Of a DNA stretch of 32,694 nt, positions 9,201 through 15,400 are shown piece by piece. Positions within the stretch are counted from its first letter, which is position 1. Each line of letters starts with the position of its first letter. Below the pieces are notes generated by a model. That model did no database searches. It saw only the letters and a program-made list of their open reading frames with translations, and was not told the DNA's origin. The DNA lies in the NCBI GenBank assembly GCA_964602485.1, contig CAZRQU010000012.1, forward strand, positions 1 through 32,694. Direction: 5' to 3'. The position numbers and the translations under genes are program-made. Source of the DNA: WJLG01 sp964602485 (GTDB lineage Bacteria; Patescibacteriota; Patescibacteriia; Patescibacteriales; WJLG01).

Positions 9201-10219
9201 GAATTGACAGTGGCCGGGTCATCCCCAACAGCATTAAGATCACTACCATCCCAAAAAAGGACTTGGCCGGTAGTGGAACCAAAATTCCTTCCGCCAATAC
9301 TCACTATATTGCCAACCGCTCCGTTCGGAGTGTCGGTATTACAAGTGGTACCGCAATCATCATCGGAGGAACAGCCAACGTCAGGGTCGTCATCACAGAA
9401 ACCGCCGATCGGTGATATCCATTCAATGACCGGAACATTACCGCAAACGCAAGTGGTATTATCACAAGTATAGCCATAGGAACATTTATCCTGGTCCGGT
9501 TCACAAACCCCTGGAGTACTGGTGGCATTACAAGCATCGCCCTGTCCTCCGCCTTCCTGACAGGTACATCCAGAATCAACATCACAAAAAAGACCGGTTC
9601 CACATATACTGTCATCCGGGTCGCATTCAGGGGTGGACGTAGCTCCATCGCAAGGAGTGCCGACCCCGCCGCCTTGGCAAGTACAGCTAGAAGGTTCGCA
9701 ATATTCCCCGGGGAAGCATTCGGAATCATCCGGGTCGCATTCAGGTGACATGGTATTCCCATCACAGCTAACTGTCGGGCTTGGACCGGGGCCGGGCCCT
9801 GGGCCGGGTCCTGGGCCAGAACCGCTTCCACCGGTAGTCGCCTCTAAAAGAGACGACAATACAAAAGAAGCTATAGCAAAAGATGATAATATTATAAGAA
9901 GTCCTATAATAGCACTTATTAGAACCTTTTTGGCCTTGCTCACCTTCTCTTCATTACCGTTGGAAGTCATCCATAAGAACCCGCCATAGATTATTATAGC
10001 CACCGCCAAGATCCCCAGAAAAGCCAATACTATCCTAATTATATTGGTAACGATCACTCTTGGATCCGCATCACCCAATCCGGTCGCTTCTCCGTACTCG
10101 GTGCCCAGATCCTCCTCGGCCAAAGCCAAAGAACTCTCAGGAAAAGCAAAAACAGCCGTTAGCATCAAAAGCACGGAAAAAACCAAGAATATTACCTTTT
10201 TACCCTTATGTCTTATCAT
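3254..10219 (-). CDS. Giant exported surface protein: pilin-like two-helix anchor, Cys-rich repeats, TIG, Ig-like and FN3 domains
   Basis: A 2321-residue protein. Residues 1-34 look like a signal peptide. Residues 52-125 match the TrbC/VirB2-like type IV secretion pilin pattern of Patescibacteria: DPRVI, helix, YGGFLWMTSNGNEE, Lys-rich loop KAKK, second helix. With the positive loop inside, everything after residue 126 faces outwards. A Gly-Pro linker (134-148) leads to three tandem 6-Cys modules of about 38 residues (151-260), several TIG/IPT-like domains (about 262-740) and a long disulfide-type Cys-rich region (about 740-1235). An SbsA-type Ig-like domain starts near 1240, three fibronectin-III domains near 1690, 1800 and 1950, and a C-terminal jelly-roll-like domain near 2040. 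There is no C-terminal sorting signal. Upstream DNA is a tandem repeat with no ribosome binding site. An adhesin or pilus-decorating role is inferred. Confidence 0.8.
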   Translation of the reverse strand: MIRHKGKKVIFLVFSVLLMLTAVFAFPESSLALAEEDLGTEYGEATGLGDADPRVIVTNIIRIVLAFLGILAVAIIIYGGFLWMTSNGNEEKVSKAKKVLISAIIGLLIILSSFAIASFVLSSLLEATTGGSGSGPGPGPGPGPGPSPTVSCDGNTMSPECDPDDSECFPGEYCEPSSCTCQGGGVGTPCDGATSTPECDPDDSICGTGLFCDVDSGCTCQEGGGQGDACNATSTPGVCEPDQDKCSYGYTCDNTTCVCGNVPVIEWISPIGGFCDDDPDVGCSSDDDCGTTCNTDTPNGAVGNIVSIGGRNFGSTTGQVLFWDGSDLNAVGDDPATVNSDCDSNWSNDQIIIVVPSGAQTGPIRIVRSDLEDDDTNDDVGPVINDFLVNDISKPGLCKLSPEEGDLDDTLEYDGVNLTSGNALFGTYSSSLPAKNQRFISPIDGQADVPDIENGNTTTYVAGGAGQNSNYLRFRKVSDDRSGPFISAFEPYAGAPGQYVTIYGQGFGLSKSASKVYFGSESSGVEASYEFPDICADSVWGDEQIIVKVPDIIDNDDHIITVQLKSGTVDTGSLSTSTFRVDSDLPLLPSLCKIKPVIGQPGDEISLWGEYFDTQDTNSKVRFYRDRDVAGSDIYYWDTDFNESAVNRPDRVDTVVHTDARTGPVKVVKDTPELEGNSVDFTVGSCLDADDPDEVCGGTQVCCPEGSYKSGRCQDSISDCSMDIPSSVYEWEFSTSPATSTLEGDFGSCTEMSEEEGQCLAVICPNSPGQCSFRDNVTDKIVGECDPACASQGDCASSSVSCSYDSVLDVCLDDSQTTCDLASSTQDILGESVEAECIEYNGSGVRVMYVAEEVSCPSGWTKVLSIEGDNVAACVNEGETCMLCNEGFECVDDGDDDLEGVCSDNVDICPAGSACQSDGTCKEKKTPGCECCCRKANEDEDCCAELTCSGACGTETEEDNPNLGLCSGCRVDFDGDMENVTAIEQAASDEACNCSNSQNKYCDVDAGPLDDNGIPMGVCRDCAQLSSPEACNIHSAACCIDAMDEDGCRGYLPDGQDKISNNGDDEEIVLDGGLAYCGYFECSDETNSAPSSLDPFREPTGGDIRYFTNEASSTVGCSGEEEGIGLGCASTTADVCDVSGCSFECLNEDGSGPGYPSCGVCCCDPTLPEADDQCNALPETDFAGLSCQPDKDPCGCSTGDPEDCQRGLCCGCSEDVHCGDPDQFGCGNDTCCRARASVAETSPADLLPESDPNYTETCTNIAITAEFDQKMNISSFSGNMIILGEYDTTCPEGTQYLAEAGEGYEDKNIIVKTFYKIYNFISRPIAKLFSRDALASAPPSSTRNYCAVRGSVSGSHSGNTTEIMFSPIELLDTDTKYYVIVKGDDDFSDVLREGVLDLWGNGFDGSNSPVDNTAAFNGLTYGNSYIWSFKTMEDQDTLGVCEVDRVVLEPSSYLFNRSEDDLKELDDNYGGETYDTIADNDKLFIATALSADQQKLVRVENIYDWDWNWDINNPSVVNYDPEDGQIPENKDNQRLIEAQSDVTDAETDITAEINITDNPYGLGGDGVSDVSDIQVFICNNPWPPVNPVSGEWYPWIDEEDNCSSGLEGNSCYDYSYKLYYCRDSGEYGTADDLPAIMSDDTVIRGSSDDLRCSDPTGDCAGLNIDDPCGLGGRCYRAVLKESFFFREEAPELSGTSLSIFAVDEGEALEFDWDEVPAPSGETVSYYKLYYGTAPGPPFEDSIRVETGEAPYNTGDNLVVEGLEDGQDYYFALTAVSEDGSESDYGYPAEDNYPKVPADEVAPQRVENVYATASSSWYNIVGRADSYYDEDSEEGKVQFSWTVDTEAGSSEGDGTSWKPGTYADVKDRVGQIVLYYGTEEDKNYTENIPISGIDALSIGETVTLSGLATGTPYYFYFVVEYSGDGGSSLSSNEASTTIGQEEDNRSYLDTRMNISDSITVTWRANQDDTVGYKVYYGLDHAFYGEFIEVQGRDNTKASFPIANNEAMYYVAVTAVDEAGNESGDSDEIIMVPGKTNSTFKNALTNVSFENGQVGSMPVGWSAFNDNRAYTRISDEASFLGSQSLNIFQEPGIPYPGRCGQDLVDRKSPEYDAYPYSNRFTWDGSQCDFDDQAYYCGQDCVFNNGQNLSWPYTNKVMRTGFTYNVSNLNWEVGEEYLMAFYYKGKLARSIRPEIAYSLTWSGQCLTNTNDRCERTSGWEVCQDNSNRCCRYTNINPETGEPYQTNCYPRLSLGSIPAGEHEGGYGGWKLYMTTFEYTEGLAGLYNNSGILRNLAGLRIGYNSTGDGTDFYVDDFIIAKKEELQ
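9441..9770 (-). repeat. Three tandem Cys-rich modules inside the giant surface protein
   Basis: Residues 151-260 of the 2321-residue protein contain three successive modules of about 38 residues with six cysteines each. They share the theme C-(D/N)-x-STP-x-C-(D/E)-PD, C at mid-module, F/YxC and a final CxC before a glycine-rich spacer. The paired cysteines suggest small disulfide-knotted domains, consistent with an extracellular location. They directly follow the Gly-Pro linker after the membrane anchor. Confidence 0.65.
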
Positions 10220-10220
10220 T

Positions 10221-10287
10221 CGTAATTCTTATATTCGTAATTCTTATATTCGTAATTCTTATATTCGTAATTCTTATATTCGTAATT
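10221..10287. repeat. 15-base tandem repeat abutting the start codon of the giant gene
   Basis: Four full units of CGTAATTCTTATATT (10221, 10236, 10251, 10266) and a partial fifth run into the assembly gap. The repeat begins two bases from the complement of the ATG (10217-10219), so the visible leader of the 2321-residue gene is entirely repeat. On the sense strand each unit carries TATAAG, a possible weak -10 element, and no Shine-Dalgarno sequence. Each unit equals the 7-mer CGTAATT plus an 8-mer. Confidence 0.9.
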
Positions 10288-10387
10288 NNNNNNNNNNNNN
10301 NNNNNNNNNNNNNNNNNNNNNNNNNNNNNNNNNNNNNNNNNNNNNNNNNNNNNNNNNNNNNNNNNNNNNNNNNNNNNNNNNNNNNNN
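10288..10387. other. Scaffold gap (100 N)
   Basis: Exactly 100 undetermined bases lie between two arms of the same tandem repeat. The round number suggests a placeholder of unknown true length, and the repeat is the obvious reason assembly failed here. Confidence 0.95.
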
Positions 10388-10430
10388 CGTAATTCTTATA
10401 TTCGTAATTCGTAATTCGTAATTCGTAATT
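10388..10430. repeat. Right arm of the tandem repeat: one 15-mer plus four CGTAATT 7-mers
   Basis: After the gap, one more CGTAATTCTTATATT (10388-10402) is followed by four perfect copies of CGTAATT (10403-10430). The array stops two bases before the TAA stop (10433-10435) of the 1002-residue gene. This connects the 15-base array to the 7-base repeats seen in other intergenic regions. Confidence 0.9.
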
Positions 10431-10432
10431 GA

Positions 10433-13400
10433 TTATGGGCAGTCCCCTGTCGGCCCCAAAACATCCACCTCACTACCATCACAACAAGAAGGCTGGAAAT
10501 CGGAAACCGAGCATCCGGGCCCGGAACTGGGCTTGAAACAATTTTGATAAATATCTTTAACGCCTGACCCGATCTGTCCCCGGTAAGTGACTGATTCGGC
10601 CAGCATACTATGTTTTATCATTAGCTTGGTCTTATCCACCTGACCGTTAAGATCGGTATCCAGTCCATCATTGGTGGTCCAATATCCCGGAGCTAGACCT
10701 CCCAAACTCCAAAGGTTCACATTCTTATGCATTATTTCTCCTCCTTGTTCATTCTTTATTATCGTATAACCGGTCTTTAAGGTGGAAGACATAAGCATCT
10801 TATCAAAAACCGCTTCGGCAGGATCGCTCAAGCTGGCTCCATTGCTATTTGGGGATATATTCTCTATGACCGGCGGTTCTATTTCCATTTCTTCGCTAAT
10901 ATAGAAACTCCACCTGAAATTATCACCCTCATCACAGAAATAGGTTGGGATCTCTATATCATTACCGCACAAAGAAGAACTGATAGTATCCCTAACACAA
11001 GCTCCCAAGCCGGGCTGATCCTCATTCTCGTTAAGTATGAATATATTCCCATCACGGTCAAGCTTAGCATCATTGAAGCCTATGGCCTGCATAGCGAACC
11101 TTTGAGCAGCTAAACAAGCGGCTGATCCCGGATCACTTTCACAAGGAACTCCTGAATCAAAAGTGCCGGTGACATCAGCCAAAATAGCATCTTGATCTAT
11201 CCTGGTTTCCGTAACTGCCTCTATTATATCCTTGATATCATCCTGACACTGTTGATCTGAAGAATATTGAGGCGTATTGTCGCTGAACCATTCAACCGGT
11301 CCTTCAGCGTAACCATTGCGGTCGCCGTCAAAAGAATTGAGAGCCGCATCCATAATTCCATCCATCGCCTCCACATCGACTCCCGGGTAATTTCTGGTTC
11401 GGCTATCTGGATAATTGCCTTCTAGATTCTCTTTACATACATTATCTATACAAGAATCATAAGGATTTTTGGAAGAACAATCAGGATCGCCTGAACAGCT
11501 AGCCAAACTGGCCGGGATCAATTCCACGCGCAAGTGGCTATTCTTAGGCAGGCAATATATAGGTTCGCCGCAACCATTGACACCGCACTGGTCGTCACTT
11601 ATAAACTCAACCGTTTTATACTGATTGGACAATCTAAAAGTTCCCGGAAGATGATCGCCTTCGCAAGTGCCGGCAGAACAATTATAAGAAGCGCAATCTG
11701 CATCAATAGAACAACCGTCACCGTCTCTGGCAGTGGATTCGGCATTGACCACGCGTATATGATCATTTATATCGGAGGCCGGGCCGGAAACAGTGGTCGG
11801 CATAACCGCTTCATTGAAATTCATTTGAATAACCGAATTCATCGGCTGATCCTTTTTATCATTCACTGTTGCTGTCTGCACTCTATCGCTTCCTCCTTGC
11901 ATTCCTGAAATATCCAATTTAGAACCATCACTGGTCTCTATTATTATGTCATCACCATCAACTCCGGCGACCCTAGCTTCTACATCCACCACATTTCCGG
12001 AAGCAGAAGCGTTGATGCTCGGATGTCCGTCTATGGCTGACGCTATATTAGCGGCAGTAGCGTTCACATCGGCGCCCAGGGTTATTTGATTATCGGTAGA
12101 TGCCGAAGGGACGAAAGTATAAACATCCCGACCAATGGTCAAAGTATCGGCCTGGACCTTAGGGGATATGCTTATCTCCCATTGGTTACCGGCGGAAACT
12201 TCACCGTCAACCGTTAAACTGAATATATTATCGAATTCCACTGTCTGACCGTTGAATTCCGAAGCTCCCAATAAAGTTCCTCCTCGGCTCAATTGGGCGC
12301 TTACTCCGCCGTCCAGGACGGTAACGGTCATATCCCCTCCCTGATCGTTATTTTCGTAAACGGCTATATCCTGGATATCGGGACCGACGATCGTATTGCT
12401 GGACTCCAAAATGGAAGAAGTATATACATCGGGGTTGGCATCCACCGCGATCGACCCTTGGGCTCTGGCGGCATTAGAAGTAATTGAAACCGAATCGCGG
12501 ATATTGTCCGGAGGCGGGAAGCTCCTGCCTTCCCTGAGCTGTGGCGGAGTTAGGTCCAATACATTACTCACTTCGAATTTCCATTCCACATAATTGTTGC
12601 GACAATCATCAAAGACAGGCGTTCCGTCAGACTTAGTGACTTCTCCGGCTCCTTCTTCATTATTGGAAATTAACATTGTGTACCAAATGAACTCCGATGG
12701 AGAGCCAAGATAAACGCCCGGAACGAATACGAAAGTTCGACGATCAGCTGTGTCGTAAACATTAACATCTTTTATATAAGTAGCTTCTGGATCATCGCCT
12801 GATCGATATAACTTTATACGACCGTCATCTCGTATCGGATCGCCGTCGCAGCGCCCATCCCCTCCGTCATCACAAACAGTGGCAGAATCAACCTCTTCTC
12901 GGAAAGTTATTATAATAGAAGTGTTGCGTGGAACATCATTCTGGCCGTCTGTTGGGTAAATGCTTTCCACTGAACAATTACCCAAAACACCAATACCGCC
13001 TGATCCGCCGACAGAAGGCCCACTTGATCCGCCCGAACCTGCGCCGGTGGCATCCAACATTCTGGAGAGCACGAAAGTAACGATAGAAAAGGAGGATAAT
13101 ATTATCAACAGGCCAATGACCGCATTCCTTAATGTCTTCTTGGCCTTGGCGATCTGTTCCTCGTTACCATTGGATGTCATCCATAGGAATCCTCCATACA
13201 TTATCAACCCAACGGCTATTATCCCCAAAAATCCCAAAGCTATCTGGATTATTCGAACGGCTATGACCCGCGGATCTGTTCCCGGGAGCCCGGTCTTTTC
13301 AGCGTATTCACTACCTACATCCACAGCCTGAACGGGCACGAGAGCGGGGAATAAAAAAGTGAAAAACAAAAGGAGCATAACACAAAAAATCACCCTTTTG

Positions 13401-13441
13401 CTAAAAAAATATTCAAAGGTTTTCCTTTTGCCTTTTATCAT
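10433..13441 (-). CDS. Large exported protein with pilin-like two-helix anchor and Ig-like (SbsA-type) domains
   Basis: A 1002-residue paralogue of the neighbouring giant protein. Residues 1-39 form a signal peptide. Residues 44-130 repeat the same anchor: GSEYAEKTGL, DPRVI, helix, YGGFLWMTSNGNEE, basic KAKK loop, second helix, then a Gly/Ser linker. The ectodomain has Ig-like segments of the SbsA type near residue 155 (YPTDGQNDVPRNTSIIITF), about 535 (PMNSVIQMNFNEAV) and about 855 (ENISPNSNGASLSDPAEAVF). Between them are Cys-rich stretches with dockerin-like Asp patterns. The protein ends in a Cys-containing tail (DCP) with no sorting motif. It is the first gene of the surface block; the start ATG fits the signal peptide. 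Likely role: cell-surface attachment or a pilus-associated structure. The anchor family is well supported; the function is inferred. Confidence 0.78.
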   Translation of the reverse strand: MIKGKRKTFEYFFSKRVIFCVMLLLFFTFLFPALVPVQAVDVGSEYAEKTGLPGTDPRVIAVRIIQIALGFLGIIAVGLIMYGGFLWMTSNGNEEQIAKAKKTLRNAVIGLLIILSSFSIVTFVLSRMLDATGAGSGGSSGPSVGGSGGIGVLGNCSVESIYPTDGQNDVPRNTSIIITFREEVDSATVCDDGGDGRCDGDPIRDDGRIKLYRSGDDPEATYIKDVNVYDTADRRTFVFVPGVYLGSPSEFIWYTMLISNNEEGAGEVTKSDGTPVFDDCRNNYVEWKFEVSNVLDLTPPQLREGRSFPPPDNIRDSVSITSNAARAQGSIAVDANPDVYTSSILESSNTIVGPDIQDIAVYENNDQGGDMTVTVLDGGVSAQLSRGGTLLGASEFNGQTVEFDNIFSLTVDGEVSAGNQWEISISPKVQADTLTIGRDVYTFVPSASTDNQITLGADVNATAANIASAIDGHPSINASASGNVVDVEARVAGVDGDDIIIETSDGSKLDISGMQGGSDRVQTATVNDKKDQPMNSVIQMNFNEAVMPTTVSGPASDINDHIRVVNAESTARDGDGCSIDADCASYNCSAGTCEGDHLPGTFRLSNQYKTVEFISDDQCGVNGCGEPIYCLPKNSHLRVELIPASLASCSGDPDCSSKNPYDSCIDNVCKENLEGNYPDSRTRNYPGVDVEAMDGIMDAALNSFDGDRNGYAEGPVEWFSDNTPQYSSDQQCQDDIKDIIEAVTETRIDQDAILADVTGTFDSGVPCESDPGSAACLAAQRFAMQAIGFNDAKLDRDGNIFILNENEDQPGLGACVRDTISSSLCGNDIEIPTYFCDEGDNFRWSFYISEEMEIEPPVIENISPNSNGASLSDPAEAVFDKMLMSSTLKTGYTIIKNEQGGEIMHKNVNLWSLGGLAPGYWTTNDGLDTDLNGQVDKTKLMIKHSMLAESVTYRGQIGSGVKDIYQNCFKPSSGPGCSVSDFQPSCCDGSEVDVLGPTGDCP

Positions 13442-13479
13442 CTTATATTGGCTATTGCCTTATTATACTATTTAATGTT

Positions 13480-13488
13480 ATTATAACA
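13480..13488 (-). promoter_or_regulatory. Candidate extended -10 promoter for the surface-protein block
   Basis: The minus strand reads TGTTATAAT, a perfect -10 hexamer with a TGn extension, about 40 bases upstream of the 1002-residue gene. No good -35 hexamer is seen at 16-18 bases. A second TATAAT lies at 13462-13467. The 120-base divergent region to rel is very AT-rich, so chance matches are possible. Confidence 0.4.
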
Positions 13489-13523
13489 TAAATTTGATGT
13501 ATGGTATATAGTCAGATCGTCTT

Positions 13524-13561
13524 GAATTCCATATCCCAAATTATAAATTCCATATCCCAAA
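13524..13561. repeat. Direct 16-base repeat, period 21, directly before rel
   Basis: AATTCCATATCCCAAA occurs at 13525-13540 and 13546-13561, ending at the rel ATG. The period of 21 equals three 7-base units, and the stretch reads in the same heptad style as the other intergenic arrays. It leaves rel without a recognisable Shine-Dalgarno sequence. Confidence 0.75.
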
Positions 13562-15013
13562 ATGACCATTGAACAAATAATAGAAAAAATAAAAGAAAAC
13601 AACCCGCAAGCAGACACGGATCTGGTCAAATTAGCTTATGATTTCGCTGATAATGCCCATAAAGGACAGATGAGAAGAAGCGGTGAGCCTTACATACAAC
13701 ATAGTTTGCATACTTCTTTTATGTTGGCTCAAATGAAAGCCGACATAACCACCATCATAGCGGGCCTTTTGCATGATGTTCCCGAAGATACCGGTTGTCC
13801 GATCAAGGAAATAGAAAATAATTTTGGTAAAGAGGCGGCTATCTTGGTAGAAGGAATAACCAAACTTGGAAAAATAAAATACCGCGGAATAGAAAGGTAT
13901 AGGGAAAACCTACGCAAAATGGTCTTGGCTATGGCCAAGGATATCCGAGTGATAATGATAAAATTCTGCGATCGTCTTCACAACCTTAAAACCTTAGATG
14001 TTCTCCCTCCGGAAAAACAAGAAAGAATAGCTAAGGAAACTTTGGAAATATACGCCCCGATCGCCGGAATACTGGGTATCTGGCGTTTAAAATGGCAAAT
14101 GGAGGATATTTGTTTCAAGTATTTGTACCCGGAAGAATTCAAAAAAATAGAGTATGAATATGAAGTGGAAAAAAAGGCTGAAAGGAACCAATATATACAA
14201 AGATTAAGAAGGGTTCTAACAAGAGAGCTGACAGAATCCGGATTGAACTTCAAGATAGAGGGAAGATTCAAGCATCTATATAGTATATATAGGAAAATGC
14301 AGCAAAAAAACAGGCGATTTGATGAAATATATGACGTTTTCGCCCTTAGGATACTAACGGACAATATATCCGATTGCTATAAGGCCCTAGGCCTGGTGCA
14401 TTCCATCTGGAAGCCTAAGCCCGGACGCTTCAAGGACTACATAGCCATGCCCAAGCCGAATGGTTACAGGAGTTTGCATACCACTGTGTTCGGACCTGAA
14501 GGTAAATCGGTCGAATTCCAGATCAGGACCAAAGAAATGAACGACGAAGCCTTGTATGGTATCGCTGCTCATTGGCACTACAAACAGAAGCAGGGAATGG
14601 ATGGGATCAGGCAACCAAAATGGGTAAACGAGATCCTGGAAATGCAGAGAGAGATAAAAAGTACTCGTGATTTCCTGCAAAATGTAAAATTCGATGTCTT
14701 TAGGCATAGGCTTTTCATATTCTCCCCCAAAGGAGACGCTTTCGAACTTCCTGAAGGGTCCACTCCGGTAGACTTCGCCTATGCCGTCCATACTGATGTA
14801 GGCAACAAAGCCGTAGGGGCCAAAATAAACGAAAAAATGGGTAGTCTAGAGCAAGAATTAAAAAATGGCGACCTAGTAGAGATAATAACCGACAAGAATA
14901 AAAAATACCCTTCCCCCGGCTGGCTAAAATTCGTGAAAACCAAAAGGGCCAGGGAAAAGATCAAACAAAACGAAAAGAAAAACCCTTTTCTCGGATTATT
15001 CAAAAAACAATGA
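13562..15013 (+). CDS. rel: Bifunctional (p)ppGpp synthetase/hydrolase, short Rel
   Basis: A 483-residue RelA/SpoT homologue, cytosolic, that makes and degrades the alarmone (p)ppGpp. The hydrolase HD domain (about 25-195) has H33, H47, the H71-D72 pair in HDVPEDT and D137 in DRLHN, so hydrolysis looks intact. The synthetase domain (about 225-345) has GRFKHLYSIYRKM, YDVFALRI, the loop RFKD (the form found in bifunctional enzymes), PKPNGYRSLHT and the end motif YGIAAHWHYK. A TGS domain (about 378-445) follows. The protein stops there, without the helical, zinc-finger and ACT regulatory regions of the usual 700-750-residue enzymes, so ribosome-dependent control is probably reduced. It is the only clear plus-strand gene of the window and converges on rpsU. 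Confidence 0.95.
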   Translation: MTIEQIIEKIKENNPQADTDLVKLAYDFADNAHKGQMRRSGEPYIQHSLHTSFMLAQMKADITTIIAGLLHDVPEDTGCPIKEIENNFGKEAAILVEGITKLGKIKYRGIERYRENLRKMVLAMAKDIRVIMIKFCDRLHNLKTLDVLPPEKQERIAKETLEIYAPIAGILGIWRLKWQMEDICFKYLYPEEFKKIEYEYEVEKKAERNQYIQRLRRVLTRELTESGLNFKIEGRFKHLYSIYRKMQQKNRRFDEIYDVFALRILTDNISDCYKALGLVHSIWKPKPGRFKDYIAMPKPNGYRSLHTTVFGPEGKSVEFQIRTKEMNDEALYGIAAHWHYKQKQGMDGIRQPKWVNEILEMQREIKSTRDFLQNVKFDVFRHRLFIFSPKGDAFELPEGSTPVDFAYAVHTDVGNKAVGAKINEKMGSLEQELKNGDLVEIITDKNKKYPSPGWLKFVKTKRAREKIKQNEKKNPFLGLFKKQ

Positions 15014-15095
15014 TCGTCAACTGCTCCGAGCTTCTGGTCGGAGCCCGACATCCCGTCGCCCTAAAAAGCGCGGGGCTTGAAAAGAATTTCGATAT

Positions 15096-15132
15096 AAATA
15101 AAAGACCGCCCTTTCGGGCGGTTCTTTTATTT
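15096..15132. terminator. Bidirectional terminator between rel and rpsU
   Basis: The hairpin has stem CCGCCC/GGGCGG with loop TTTC, extended by a further 10 base pairs of AAATAAAAGA/TCTTTTATTT around a one-base bulge. This gives a U-tract in both directions. It serves rel on the plus strand and rpsU on the minus strand, and its outer arm contains the rpsU stop codon (15127-15129). Confidence 0.9.
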
Positions 15133-15372
15133 ATATCTCTTTTTATTTCTGCTATCTTCACTCAGCTTGCCGATCTTTCTTAAATACTCATTCTTCTGTC
15201 GCAACTTCAAACTGGTGAGAGCGTATTCTTTTTGTTTTCTTTTATTCTTCTTCGGTGCCAAGGATTTCCTTCCCCTAGCCTCATTCAATCTCTTGCTTGA
15301 TCTTAAGGCCTTGTTGAACTTCCTTAAAAAACTCTCGAAGCTCTCGCCTTTTTTCCTCTTGAATTCTGTCAT
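15127..15372 (-). CDS. rpsU: Small ribosomal subunit protein bS21
   Basis: An 81-residue, very basic protein with the S21 signature near the start (KKGESFESFLRKFNKAL), followed by a Lys/Arg-rich tail ending in NKKRYK. S21 is a late-assembling 30S protein near the anti-Shine-Dalgarno region. The protein is somewhat longer than the 58-70 residues of Proteobacteria, with an extra basic segment (EYLRKIGKL) of the kind seen in CPR homologues. It has a strong ribosome binding site, GGAGGTT (15377-15383), six bases before the ATG, one of the few clear ones in this window. It lies 28 bases after hisS and is likely cotranscribed with it. Confidence 0.85.
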   Translation of the reverse strand: MTEFKRKKGESFESFLRKFNKALRSSKRLNEARGRKSLAPKKNKRKQKEYALTSLKLRQKNEYLRKIGKLSEDSRNKKRYK

Positions 15373-15400
15373 TTTTAACCTCCAATCTATTTATTTTATA

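Noticed and set aside
9633..9989. 118-codon plus-strand ORF
   Set aside because: Antisense shadow of the Gly-Pro linker and pilin-like anchor of the giant gene.
10221..10430. CRISPR array
   Set aside because: Units are contiguous with no spacers, only 15 or 7 bases long, and no cas genes are near.
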